From Myxococcales bacterium (GTDB lineage: Bacteria; Myxococcota_A; Polyangia; Polyangiales; Polyangiaceae): DNA of 14,908 nucleotides. A program made the translations under genes and the position numbers. Position 1 is the first letter of the stretch, and each line of letters begins with the position of its first letter. Positions 1-7,284 of this stretch are shown in pieces. The stretch lies in NCBI GenBank assembly GCA_013298325.1, contig JAAFHJ010000045.1:1990-16897 (forward strand), in the 5' to 3' direction. The notes under the pieces are model-generated. The model made no database searches, had not been told where the DNA came from, and saw only the letters and a program-made list of their open reading frames with translations.

Positions 1-528
1 GAGTTCGTCGACGGTGAACCGCTCGACGTTCCCCAGGGGGCCCGTGATCGGGTAGCCGAGCGGGTGGGCGCCGTACGTAAAGGCGCGGAGCTGGTTGTCC
101 GGGTCGACGTCGCGGCCATCGTCGTCGAGATCTTCCAAGATCTCCTCACGGACGATATTCCGCTCGACGTCGATCGACGAGAACGCTGGACGTGTGACCA
201 CATTGCCGAAAATTCGGCATGCTTCCCGAAGGTTCTCGCGCGGCAACGAGACGGAAAAGAGCCCCGCGTCGACCTGGGTATGCGCATAGAGCATGCCACC
301 CAGCCTCTCGAAAGCGGCATTGACATCATGGGCCGTTGGGAGACCTTCGGTCCCCCGGTACATCATGTGCTCCAAGAAATGGGAGATGCCGTTAGAGGCG
401 GGTGTCTCGAAGCGGGAACCGATTCGAACGTGAAGCGCTACGTGAGCACGGCGCCGGCCGGGCGTCGCCAGATGAACGACCTCCAAACCGCCAGTGGTTC
501 GAAAGTGCTCAGGAATCAGCTCACTCAC
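1..528 (-). CDS. M16 family zinc metallopeptidase, N-terminal part (runs off window)
   Basis: The first 176 residues of an insulinase/pitrilysin-type (M16) peptidase are visible and the rest lies beyond base 1. The inverted zinc motif HxxEH is intact as HFLEH at residues 50-54, followed by MMYRGT. The expected downstream Glu ligand falls in the VREEILED stretch (about residues 126-133), the usual ~75 residues later, so the visible part looks catalytically competent. M16 enzymes cleave short peptides or process precursors, and in Gram-negatives many act in the periplasm. No signal peptide is seen at this start, so location is open. The GTG start at 528-526 shares four bases (GTGA) with the ppiD stop, and a purine-rich GGAAAAGGAAGA lies just upstream, so translational coupling with ppiD is likely. 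The family call is firm. The substrate is unknown. Confidence 0.9.
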   Translation of the reverse strand, partial: MSELIPEHFRTTGGLEVVHLATPGRRRAHVALHVRIGSRFETPASNGISHFLEHMMYRGTEGLPTAHDVNAAFERLGGMLYAHTQVDAGLFSVSLPRENLREACRIFGNVVTRPAFSSIDVERNIVREEILEDLDDDGRDVDPDNQLRAFTYGAHPLGYPITGPLGNVERFTVDEL

Positions 529-2462
529 TCTTCCTTTTCCTGCGGTTCCGCGGAAGCTGCAGGGCCCGCGGCGGTGTACTTCGCCACGTACTTCACGTCT
601 TCCTTCGTCTTTTCGCGAAGGTCCTTCATGTACGTGTTGAGCGCCTCGGAGCGCTTCGACGCAACCTGCGATTCCATGTAGGTATCGCGCTCTTTGTCGA
701 ACTCTTCCTTCGTGGCGAGCTTCCGCTCCTTCAATCGAACCACGAGAAAGCCATCTTCATCGGCTTCGGCGGTCTTTCCGGGGAAAGACATGGCCGGGCG
801 CGAGTGGCCACGGACAACCTCCTTGTAGAGGTCCCCTTCCTTGCCTTCAAAGGCGAAGGTGGCGATGACACGCTCGACGGCTGCGTCCAAATTCGGGATC
901 GGGTCGCCCCCCTTGTTGAAGGAGCCAGAAGCAAGAAGAGCCGGCTTTTCCGGATCGGTCTTTGCGGAGGGCTCCTCTTCCTTCTTCGCGTCTTCCGGCT
1001 TCTTTTCGTCTTTTTTCGCCGGAATCCCCGCGTCCGACGGGGCACCCGCGTCCGTCTTCTTCTCTTCCGGCTTCGCGCGCTCTTTCACCTTGGCCAGCGC
1101 GAACTTGCCGGGTCCCGTGAGGTCGGCAATGGCCGCGTCGATGGCTTCTTCCGGCTTCTTTCCACCTTTGAGGCCGTCCAAGATCTTTTGAGCGATCTCT
1201 TTGGTCTTCGCTTCAACACGAGCCTTGGAAGCGGCGGCGCGGGCGATGTCTTTTTTGGCCTGAGCGAGCACGGCGTCGGCCTTGGCCGGATCATCCTTGC
1301 CGATGATGTGCCAGCCGAATTGGGTCTCCACGGCCCCTTCGGTCGTTTGCCCCGGCTTCAGAGCCTTGGCGGCGTCGCGGAATTCAGGAACGAATCCATC
1401 GAGATCCTGCTCGGTGTACCAGCCGCCCTTGGAGGCGTTTCCGTCTTCCGAGAAGGCACGGGCGACGCTTGCGAAGGCGTCCCCCGCCTGGAGGCGCGCC
1501 CAGGCGCGTGCGAGCTTTTGCTGGGCAGCGGCGCGCTCCTTCGGGGAGGCGTTCGGGCTAACCTTGACGAGAATGTGGCGGACACGACCCGCGGTCGGAG
1601 CATCGTCCTTCTTCTGCTCTTCCGCCTTGGCGTCGACTTCCTTCTTGTGGGCGTCGTCCTTCGACCACGCCTCGAACTCGGTCGCCGTCAGTTCGGGAAG
1701 CCACTTCGCGACGAAGCTCTCTTTGACGTTCACCGTCTCGACGGTCGCGTGGCTCTTCTCCCCGAGGTACGCCTCAAGCCCTTCCGCTTCACTGACGCGG
1801 ACCGGGGCCTGAATCAATTCGCGCATTTTCGATGCGAGAAGCTCACGGCGCTGCCACTCTTCGTAGGCTTCCGTCGACCCGAGGAGGCGCTTCGCCATCG
1901 TCTCGTAGGCCTTCTTGTCGAAGGCCTTCGTCTTCCCGCTCTGGAAGCCGAGGGGGATATGCCCTTCGCCGCCGCCGCGTCCACCGAGAGGGTCGTTCAG
2001 CGGGACGGTGAAGGTGGCGACGCCGCCCATGACCGCTTCCAGAAGCTCGTCTTCGGAGACCGCGAGGCCCAACTTCTCGGCTTCGTTCGCAAAAAGCTCG
2101 CGGTCAACCAAGCCTTCCACGAGGAACTTCTTGAAGCGCGCTTCCGCACGCTGCACGATTTCCTCTTTCTTCTTCGCGTCGGTCGTCTGGAGGCTGCCGA
2201 GCCCCATCGCGCGGACGAGCACCTCTTCCGAACTCTCACCGCCCCGGTCCTGAGGCTTAGTGATGCTGTAGATCGCCTTCAGCTGCCGCGGAGAAACGCA
2301 GCGGCCGCCGACTTTGGCGACGCAATCTTCAGTAAATGCTCCGGAAATCGACCCGGTGCGGGCGCCAGGCCCCCACGTGAGCACGAGCCCACCGACGAGG
2401 GCGACGGTCAACGTGCCGTAAACGATGGACGTGAGGTTCTTGCTGCGGAAAATTTCGAGCAT
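525..2462 (-). CDS. ppiD: Membrane-anchored PpiD/SurA-type peptidyl-prolyl cis-trans isomerase
   Basis: A 645-residue periplasmic foldase. Residues 1-10 are a short cytoplasmic tail, about 12-30 form one membrane anchor, and residues ~95-290 are helical and charged like the SurA/PpiD chaperone domain (VEGLVDRELFANEAEKLGL is typical). A parvulin rotamase domain sits at about 293-390, with VRHILVKV at 294-301, SEDGNASKGG at 338-347 and the closing FGWHII at 382-387. Residues ~462-505 are a Lys/Glu/Pro/Ala-rich linker, and the C-terminal ~110 residues may be a second divergent rotamase-like module. Known family members help outer-membrane and periplasmic proteins fold. The length is close to E. 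coli PpiD (about 620). It lies between a short gene of unknown function (59-base gap) and an M16 peptidase (4-base overlap), suggesting an envelope quality-control operon. No clear ribosome-binding site precedes the ATG. PpiD is preferred over SurA because of the uncleaved N-terminal anchor. Confidence 0.9.
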   Translation of the reverse strand: MLEIFRSKNLTSIVYGTLTVALVGGLVLTWGPGARTGSISGAFTEDCVAKVGGRCVSPRQLKAIYSITKPQDRGGESSEEVLVRAMGLGSLQTTDAKKKEEIVQRAEARFKKFLVEGLVDRELFANEAEKLGLAVSEDELLEAVMGGVATFTVPLNDPLGGRGGGEGHIPLGFQSGKTKAFDKKAYETMAKRLLGSTEAYEEWQRRELLASKMRELIQAPVRVSEAEGLEAYLGEKSHATVETVNVKESFVAKWLPELTATEFEAWSKDDAHKKEVDAKAEEQKKDDAPTAGRVRHILVKVSPNASPKERAAAQQKLARAWARLQAGDAFASVARAFSEDGNASKGGWYTEQDLDGFVPEFRDAAKALKPGQTTEGAVETQFGWHIIGKDDPAKADAVLAQAKKDIARAAASKARVEAKTKEIAQKILDGLKGGKKPEEAIDAAIADLTGPGKFALAKVKERAKPEEKKTDAGAPSDAGIPAKKDEKKPEDAKKEEEPSAKTDPEKPALLASGSFNKGGDPIPNLDAAVERVIATFAFEGKEGDLYKEVVRGHSRPAMSFPGKTAEADEDGFLVVRLKERKLATKEEFDKERDTYMESQVASKRSEALNTYMKDLREKTKEDVKYVAKYTAAGPAASAEPQEKEE

Positions 2463-2521
2463 GACGCGGCGGCGGCTGTATCAGGTTGCCGCCAGGCCGT
2501 CGATGGAATCGGCGTACCGCC

Positions 2522-2944
2522 TTAGCGGGACGTGATTGCGCGCTCCCACGCAAGGGCAGCACGCGCAAGCTCGCAGGCGGCCTCAAAGCTCGGCGCCGTC
2601 TGCACGACGTAAATCTCGAGAAAGGTGTCGAGTTGCACCTCGCGGTCCGAAGGGCTCATCTGGGGAACCACCTCGCGGCGCGCCTCGGAAAACCCGGTCG
2701 CGACGGCGGCGGTCAGCTCAGCGATATGCGCGAACACAGCGGCGTCATCCATTCCTGGAAACACGTGTTTTTCTGCGCGGAAGCGGACTTGCACTTCGTG
2801 GGGCTCTTCCACGGAGACGCGAATTCCCGCGTCCATAATCTGGTTCTCGCGCACCCGTTCGGCGAGGACGATCCCGGCGGGGGTCGTCCGGTAGACTTCG
2901 AAGCCCGCCTGGACGAGCGACTTCTTGAGTTCCTGAGGGGTCAC
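2522..2944 (-). CDS. Hypothetical protein, 140 aa, first gene of the ppiD operon
   Basis: I do not recognise a family. The protein is soluble with no signal peptide or membrane segment, and shows alternating strands and helices: KKSLVQAGFEVYRTTPAGI near residues 7-25, VEEPHEVQVRFRAEKHVFPG at 45-64, then helical segments at 66-90 and 104-138. The N-terminal pattern (a helix, then a strand containing EVYRT, then IVLAERVREN) could suggest a small alpha/beta fold. The start is taken as GTG at 2944-2942, because the reading frame stays open upstream but has no better start and the composition there is non-coding. A weak GCGAGA lies upstream. A perfect 12-bp palindrome sits eight bases before the start codon. 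The gene ends 59 bases before ppiD on the same strand, so co-transcription is likely. That it is a gene is fairly sure. Its function is unknown. Confidence 0.7.
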   Translation of the reverse strand: MTPQELKKSLVQAGFEVYRTTPAGIVLAERVRENQIMDAGIRVSVEEPHEVQVRFRAEKHVFPGMDDAAVFAHIAELTAAVATGFSEARREVVPQMSPSDREVQLDTFLEIYVVQTAPSFEAACELARAALAWERAITSR

Positions 2945-3199
2945 GGGCGAGGTCTCGCGAGACGAGTTGCAAAAAGCCGAGGAGAGGGGGCGCGATGGCG
3001 AACTGCCGTTGCGGTGGTCAGCTGCTTCCTGGAGGCGGCTCCGAAAGGAGGACCGAGGATCCGAAGCTGTGTGCGTCTTACAGGAATCGCACCGTTGACG
3101 AAACGCCTTTCCACGCATTCCTGAGGCGGGGCGGCACCAACGGGCCCTCCAGTGCCGCAAATTTACGCGTCCCGAGCGCCGGTTGCTAGAGTGTCGTCG
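2945..3199. promoter_or_regulatory. Divergent intergenic region carrying a 12-bp palindrome
   Basis: This region separates the minus-strand ppiD operon from the plus-strand PilZ gene, so both promoters should lie here. A perfect palindrome, GTCTCGCGAGAC, spans 2952-2963. A TTGACG hexamer on the plus strand at 3095-3100 resembles a -35 box, but no matching -10 box is seen at the usual distance. A short plus-strand ORF (2995-3189) lies inside and is listed separately. Promoter positions cannot be fixed by eye. Confidence 0.35.
2995..3189 (+). CDS. Possible small ORF, 64 aa (doubtful)
   Basis: An ATG at 2995 is preceded by a strong purine run (GAGGAGAGGGGG), and the frame ends one base before a GTG that could start the PilZ gene at 3191, an arrangement that would allow translational coupling. 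The predicted peptide starts MANCRCGG and has four cysteines (three near the N-terminus and middle, one at the C-terminus), many Gly/Arg/Ser, and no recognisable domain, signal peptide or membrane segment. Against it are tandem AGG codons, a TTA codon, lower third-position GC than its neighbours, and its place in what should be a promoter region. It may be a leader peptide, or chance. Confidence 0.2.
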   Translation: MANCRCGGQLLPGGGSERRTEDPKLCASYRNRTVDETPFHAFLRRGGTNGPSSAANLRVPSAGC

Positions 3200-3553
3200 G
3201 TGACCATTCGACGTAGCCTCACTCCGCCCATCGGGCTCTCTACGGACGCCATCCACGCCATGCGTCGCGCCGAGCCCCGCGACGAAACCTCGGCGCGCGT
3301 CGTTTTCCGAGCCACGCGCGGTACCTTTGATGGCTGGGCACTCAACATGAGCCGCGGCGGCCTCCGCGCAATCCTCGAGATTCGCGTCGACCTCGGTGAG
3401 TGTTTTGAAATCCAGGTCCACGACGATGACTTTCGTCCCGGCAGGGTCGTTTGGCTTCAGGAGGAGCCCGACGGCATGATCGTCGGCGTCGAGTACCTCG
3501 ACATCCGCGGGACGGTCCCGCCTGCCCCGGACGGGAGCCTTCAGAGCCCCTGA
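3200..3553 (+). CDS. Small PilZ-domain protein (putative c-di-GMP receptor)
   Basis: A protein of about 117 residues that is almost entirely one PilZ domain. The two c-di-GMP binding motifs are visible: an RxxxR motif in MRRAEPRDET and, about 25 residues later, NMSRGG, which fits the [D/N]xSxxG pattern. The strands ending in GRVVWLQEE and IVGVEYL complete the barrel. PilZ proteins bind the second messenger c-di-GMP and alter motility, pilus function or exopolysaccharide output. Stand-alone PilZ proteins like this usually act through a partner protein. The start is uncertain: GTG at 3191, GTG at 3200 or ATG at 3260 are all in frame, and none has a good ribosome-binding site. The ATG at 3260 sits right before the RxxxR motif, so the domain is complete from any of them. 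It stands alone and converges on the MlaC-family gene. The pilC-pilS genes lie 2-3 kb away, so a pilus link is conceivable but unproven. Confidence 0.85.
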   Translation: MTIRRSLTPPIGLSTDAIHAMRRAEPRDETSARVVFRATRGTFDGWALNMSRGGLRAILEIRVDLGECFEIQVHDDDFRPGRVVWLQEEPDGMIVGVEYLDIRGTVPPAPDGSLQSP

Positions 3554-3576
3554 ACGTCGCAACCTTCACCACGAAA

Positions 3577-3614
3577 GAAAGGGCGGCCCCTCGCTTCGGA
3601 GGAGCCGCCCTTTC
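3577..3614. terminator. Bidirectional intrinsic terminator between PilZ and MlaC-family genes
   Basis: An 11-bp perfect inverted repeat (GAAAGGGCGGC at 3577-3587 and GCCGCCCTTTC at 3604-3614) extends inward by four more pairs after one mismatch, with a GCTTCG loop. Read on the minus strand the stem is followed by a T-rich tail (TTTCTTTCG), the better of the two sides. On the plus strand only the T's in the stem foot are present. It lies between the stops of two convergent genes, exactly where a shared terminator is expected. Confidence 0.75.
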
Positions 3615-3640
3615 TCGTGGCAATCGTTTTGGTATTCCGC

Positions 3641-4252
3641 TTACTTCGCGACCTTCTCGTTGAGCTTCTTCACGATCTGACCGTAGCCTTGTCCAGAGGT
3701 CGTCAGCATCTTGTGAAACTGATCGTAGTAGTTCTTCGATAGGCTTGAGCCTTCGGTAACGATGTCGACAACCCGGTAACCGTTGCCAGAAGCGACGACG
3801 ATGTAGTCGACGGTTACCGGTGCCTCGCGGGTGTTTGCCTTCGACTTGGCGCTGGTCCGAACTTTCGTCTCGCCGCCGCTCTCCGTCGCCTTCTTGACGG
3901 TGACCTCATAGTCGACCGTCTTGTCGATATTCTTGCGGTAGTTCTTCTCAACGAGCTTCCGGAGGAGCCCTTTGACTTCCGTCTTCTGAGCGTCGGTGAG
4001 GTCGGCGAAGTGATCGGTGCAGGTCTTGAGGCCGGTCGGGCATGGGGCGCCGAAGGCCCGTTTCACAATCGCGTCGAAGTCGACCATCGTGTCGATTTCT
4101 GCGCTGACTTTCGTCGCCTCTTTGGCCTTCACGAGACCGAGGATCTTTGCATGTTCAGTCTGTACGAAGGTGGCCGCCCCATCATCCGCGAACGACGGGG
4201 TGGCGGCAAAAGCGACCATCGAGAAAGCGAGGGTGGCGAGCATGCGCTTCAT
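3641..4252 (-). CDS. MlaC/Ttg2D-family periplasmic phospholipid-binding protein
   Basis: A 203-residue exported protein. Residues 1-22 are a signal peptide (MKRM, hydrophobic core, cleavage after SFA before DDG). The mature part matches the MlaC/toluene-tolerance (Ttg2D) pattern: an N-terminal helix, VDFDAIVKRAFG at 57-68 (the family's 'xDFxxIxxxxLG' region), LTDAQKTEVKGLLRKLVEKNY at about 85-105, then a beta region ending in GYRVVDIVTEG at 168-178 and a C-terminal helical tail. MlaC carries phospholipids between outer and inner membrane complexes in the Mla retrograde system. Two cysteines, C71 and C78, could form a small disulfide loop not typical of E. coli MlaC. The ATG has a good AGAGG ribosome-binding site. 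Unlike the classic mla operon, no MlaE, MlaF or MlaD gene is adjacent, so partners must be encoded elsewhere. Confidence 0.85.
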   Translation of the reverse strand: MKRMLATLAFSMVAFAATPSFADDGAATFVQTEHAKILGLVKAKEATKVSAEIDTMVDFDAIVKRAFGAPCPTGLKTCTDHFADLTDAQKTEVKGLLRKLVEKNYRKNIDKTVDYEVTVKKATESGGETKVRTSAKSKANTREAPVTVDYIVVASGNGYRVVDIVTEGSSLSKNYYDQFHKMLTTSGQGYGQIVKKLNEKVAK

Positions 4253-4400
4253 AGAGACCTCTTTCCTGGAATTCGAGGGACCGCGACGCGGCCTTCTAAG
4301 TTCGCCCGGAGTCGGGCAGCGAGAACAAGTGCCGTTTGCGGCGCGAGGGGGTTGGACGAACGCGCTTCTAGGGGATTCAACGGACGGCGCAACCATTTGG
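4253..4400. other. 148-base gap between the kinase and MlaC-family genes
   Basis: This stretch separates two same-strand genes and is long enough to hold a promoter for the MlaC-family gene. A short GCCCG/CGGGC hairpin occurs around the GACTCCGGGC stretch on the minus strand, and the ribosome-binding site AGGAAAGAGG lies at the end near 4260. I see no convincing -35/-10 pair and no U-tailed terminator after the kinase. Confidence 0.3.
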
Positions 4401-5819
4401 TTACCCCTTCCTCGCCTCTGCCCCCAGCTTTCCCGGCACGCTCTCCGCGGCGCTCCGAAACGGGGGCAGAGTGACAAAAGAGCGGCGATTTCGGGGAATT
4501 GTGAGGCGAAATCGCGCGCCGCGGGGCTCAGCGTCCTCCACGGAAATACGCGCGCCGTGCTTGCTGTGCTCATCGACAATACGACGAACAACGGCGAGTC
4601 CGAGCCCGGCGCCGTGGGTGCGCGTTGTAAAGAAGGGATCGAAAAGTCTCGCACGCCGCTCGGGGGGCACCCCAGCCCCCTCATCGTCGACCAGGAGCTC
4701 CAAGGGGCGGTCGAGGTTGGAATCGTTGAGGATCCGCAAGTGGATCACCCCGCCTGATGGGGTCGCTTGGACGGCATTTCGAAGGAGATTCCAGATAATT
4801 TGGCGGAGTTGTGCGAGATCGAAGTACCCCATCGCCGAGACGGGCCCTTCAAAGCGGATGTCGACCTCCGCGCCGCGATTTGAGGCGGTCGCGAGTTTGG
4901 CGATGTCGGACGCAACGGCAACAACATCGACGCTTTCCGGAGCGGCGGGGCGCGGGCGGGCGAGATCCATCATGTCGCTGACGAGGTCCTCAAGGCGGGC
5001 AACCTCCACCGTCACGATGTCGCACAAGGCGCGATCTTCGGCGGTGAGTCCCGGAGCTTCGCGAAGAATTTCAACACTTCCCGAGATCGCCCCCAACGGA
5101 TTGCGGATTTCGTGGGCGAGCCCGGCGGCGATGCGCCCAAGCACCGCAAGACGCTCGGCGGCTTCCGCCCGCTCACGCGCTTCGACGAGCTCACCGCCGG
5201 TGGCGCGAACCCGGTGGGCCAGGTACCCAGACAGCACCGCAACAACAACAATTCCAAGACCGTTCAGCAGGAACGCCCAGCCGACGTCGTGGGGCGTTGT
5301 TGCCCATTCAATATGCTGCTCGGTCGGCGCGTGAAGCAGACCTCGAACAGCGGCAAGGCATAGCCCGCCGTAGAGGACGAGCGCCGCGACCGCCGCGAGG
5401 ACGGCGCCGCGACGCCCCACGAGCACGGCTGCGATCACACACGTCAACGCGTAGAGGGTGCTCGCACCGCTGGTGGGGCCGCCAGAAACGTAAACAACAA
5501 CCGTCCACGCACACTGATCGAGGAGAAGCTGCGCAACTGCGAGCGTGCGCGTGAAGCGGCCGATGCGAAGCGCCCCCGCGTAGGCGGCGCCGAGCACAAA
5601 CCCGGCGCCGATCGTCGCGAGCAGGAGGCCGCGGCTCGTGGGGAAGCTCGATAGGGCGCCGCGAAAATAGAAGAACGCGGTGCCGGTTAGGAGGACGAGC
5701 AAGAGAAGCAGCCGCGCGCCGGTCACCCAGACAAGGCGTTGGCTGAACAACGCGTCTTCCTGAGACGCAGAAACGCCAGCAACGGGCGTCTCCCGAGCTG
5801 GCGTTTCGTGGTTTTCCAT
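4401..5819 (-). CDS. pilS: PilS/NtrB-type membrane sensor histidine kinase
   Basis: A 472-residue two-component sensor. Residues ~30-52, 64-84, 92-111, 120-135, 138-160 and 180-200 are hydrophobic and make up a six-segment membrane sensor with short loops, as in PilS. A short coiled linker (ATGGELVEARERAEAAERLAVLG) leads to the dimerisation/phosphotransfer helix, with the phospho-accepting H236 in GLAHEIRNPLG. The ATPase motifs are complete: N box NLLRNAVQAT (344-353), G1 DDEGAGVP (378-385), F box FDPFFTTR (393-400) and G2 GAGLGLA (403-409). About 28 residues follow the usual end of the domain. It begins 20 bases after pilC, so the two are probably co-transcribed, and pilC followed by pilS matches the Myxococcus pil order. 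In that system PilS with the regulator PilR controls pilA. No pilR follows here, so the gene symbol rests on architecture and context. It could instead be an NtrB-like kinase for another regulator. Confidence 0.8.
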   Translation of the reverse strand: MENHETPARETPVAGVSASQEDALFSQRLVWVTGARLLLLLVLLTGTAFFYFRGALSSFPTSRGLLLATIGAGFVLGAAYAGALRIGRFTRTLAVAQLLLDQCAWTVVVYVSGGPTSGASTLYALTCVIAAVLVGRRGAVLAAVAALVLYGGLCLAAVRGLLHAPTEQHIEWATTPHDVGWAFLLNGLGIVVVAVLSGYLAHRVRATGGELVEARERAEAAERLAVLGRIAAGLAHEIRNPLGAISGSVEILREAPGLTAEDRALCDIVTVEVARLEDLVSDMMDLARPRPAAPESVDVVAVASDIAKLATASNRGAEVDIRFEGPVSAMGYFDLAQLRQIIWNLLRNAVQATPSGGVIHLRILNDSNLDRPLELLVDDEGAGVPPERRARLFDPFFTTRTHGAGLGLAVVRRIVDEHSKHGARISVEDAEPRGARFRLTIPRNRRSFVTLPPFRSAAESVPGKLGAEARKG

Positions 5820-5839
5820 GGGCCGCCGTCGTTACCGAT

Positions 5840-7048
5840 TCATTCGGCCTTAATCTTCCCGGCAATCGAGAAGATCGGCAAGTACATGGCGATAAGCACG
5901 ACGCCGACCGTTCCGCCGATGCCGACCATCATCGCCGGCTCAATCAAACTGGTGAGCGCGCCGACGGCGACGTCGACTTCGTCGTCGTAGAAGTCTGCAA
6001 TCTTATTGAGCATCTGATCGAGCGCACCGGTCTGTTCACCGACGCCAATCATTTGGACGACCATCGGCGGAAATACGGCCGTTTCCCCCAAGGGTTCGGC
6101 CATATTCTTCCCTTCCCCGATACGCATACGGGTGAACAGAATCGCCTCTTCGATGAGCACGTTGCCCGCCGTTTTGGCAACGATATCCATGGCGTCCATG
6201 ATCGGGACGCCGGAACCGAGCATCGTACCCAGGGTGCGCGTGAAACGCGCAACGGCGACCTTCCGAATCACGTCGCCAAAGATCGGCAATTTGAGGAAGA
6301 TCTTATGATACATCCTCTTGCCTTTTGGCTGCCCGTACCACCACACATTCGCGCCACCGATGCCGCCTACAAGGACGACAATCAGCAAGAAGTAGTGGAC
6401 GAAGAACTCGGAAACCATAATGACAAGCTGCGTGAGATAGGGCAGCTCATCCTTCGCACCGAGGTCTTTGAAGACGGTTTGAAAGCTCGGGATAACCCAG
6501 CCGAGAAGGATCGAGAGAACGGCCGCGAAGACGACAACGACGACGCTCGGATAGACGAGCGCGCCACGCACCTGGCGGGCGAGCTTCATGTTCTTCTCGC
6601 GGTAGGCGGCGAGACGCTCGAGGATTTCGTCAATCTTTCCGCCTTCTTCACCGGCCTGGAGGAGGTTGGTGAAGAGCGGGTCGAACACCTTCGGGTGGCG
6701 ACGGAGCGCGTCGGAGAAGGTTGAGCCCCCCTCGACCGTCGCTTTGATGTCCCGCAAAATCTTTGCGAAATGGGGGTTTTCCGTCTGCCCCTGCAGGATG
6801 TCGAGACACTGGACGATCGGGAGACCGGCATCGATCATCGTCGCCAGGAGGCGCGTGAACGTAACGATATCCTTCGAGTTAACGCCGGTGCCGATCTGAA
6901 AATTGATGCCCGACTTCTTCTTGACCTTCGTCGGTGTGAGCTGTTGGGCACGGAGCTTTGAACGGACGGCGTCCTCGTTCTCCGCTTCCATGCTCCCTTT
7001 ACGCACCTCACCGGTACGCGCGGACGCTTCCCAGACGAACTCGGCCAT
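5840..7048 (-). CDS. pilC: Type IV pilus inner-membrane platform protein PilC (GspF family)
   Basis: A 402-residue polytopic protein that forms the inner-membrane platform on which the pilus ATPases PilB and PilT act. The N-terminus (FVWEASARTGEVRKGSMEA) and the following VRSKLRAQQLTPTKVKKK are typical of PilC rather than type II secretion GspF. Two copies of the T2SSF domain are present, at about residues 60-185 (IVTFTRLLATMIDAGLPI, then EEGGKIDEILERLAAYRE) and 265-390 (ARFTRTLGTMLGSGVPIMDA, then GVGEQTGALDQML). Membrane segments lie at about 165-186, 212-235 and 370-392. The length is normal for PilC (about 400). The ATG at 7048 has an AAGGGA ribosome-binding site. The frame stays open upstream, but that part is Arg/Pro-rich and overlaps the divergent hydrolase gene, so it was not included. 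pilS follows 20 bases later. No pilB or pilT precedes it, as the upstream neighbour is divergent. Confidence 0.9.
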   Translation of the reverse strand: MAEFVWEASARTGEVRKGSMEAENEDAVRSKLRAQQLTPTKVKKKSGINFQIGTGVNSKDIVTFTRLLATMIDAGLPIVQCLDILQGQTENPHFAKILRDIKATVEGGSTFSDALRRHPKVFDPLFTNLLQAGEEGGKIDEILERLAAYREKNMKLARQVRGALVYPSVVVVVFAAVLSILLGWVIPSFQTVFKDLGAKDELPYLTQLVIMVSEFFVHYFLLIVVLVGGIGGANVWWYGQPKGKRMYHKIFLKLPIFGDVIRKVAVARFTRTLGTMLGSGVPIMDAMDIVAKTAGNVLIEEAILFTRMRIGEGKNMAEPLGETAVFPPMVVQMIGVGEQTGALDQMLNKIADFYDDEVDVAVGALTSLIEPAMMVGIGGTVGVVLIAMYLPIFSIAGKIKAE

Positions 7049-7284
7049 GCCCACTGATCCCTTCACACTGCGGCAATCGTCAAGGTGCAAATGCGCAAAA
7101 GACGGCTGCTTCTCGGGGTGCACACCCGCTTTTGGCGAGGGGGCGCCCAATGGCGCGTCGTTGGTTCTTGGGGGCGCAGGTCCCCGTCGTCCCAAAACCG
7201 CGGTTGGCGGCACGGGAACGGCGAGCACCGATGCAGTGCGGCCCCATCGACAAAGACGGGTGGCCGGAGGATACCGAGGTCGCG
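7049..7284. promoter_or_regulatory. Divergent intergenic region between pilC and the serine hydrolase
   Basis: Both the pilC-pilS unit and the rightward hydrolase-aarF unit must have promoters here, unless the hydrolase starts further upstream. A perfect 10-bp palindrome, AACCGCGGTT, spans 7196-7205, and a GGGTG-CA-CACCC inverted repeat lies near 7117-7128. No sigma-54 type GG-N10-GC box or clear -35/-10 pair was recognised by eye for either direction. Confidence 0.3.

Noticed and set aside
402..2525. A 707-residue open frame on the plus strand opposite ppiD
   Set aside because: It is an antisense shadow. ppiD on the other strand has clear domains, and the frame's Arg/Leu/Phe-rich product has no recognisable family. 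Long antisense frames are common in high-GC genomes.
3040..3120. Possible structured RNA or riboswitch upstream of the PilZ gene
   Set aside because: Several short GC-rich arms occur, but I could not match any known riboswitch core, including the c-di-GMP classes.
2945..3562. N-terminal extension of the 140-aa hypothetical gene up to base 3562
   Set aside because: The frame stays open, but the extension is Arg/Ser-rich, lies over the PilZ gene on the other strand and has no conserved features, so the GTG at 2944 was preferred.
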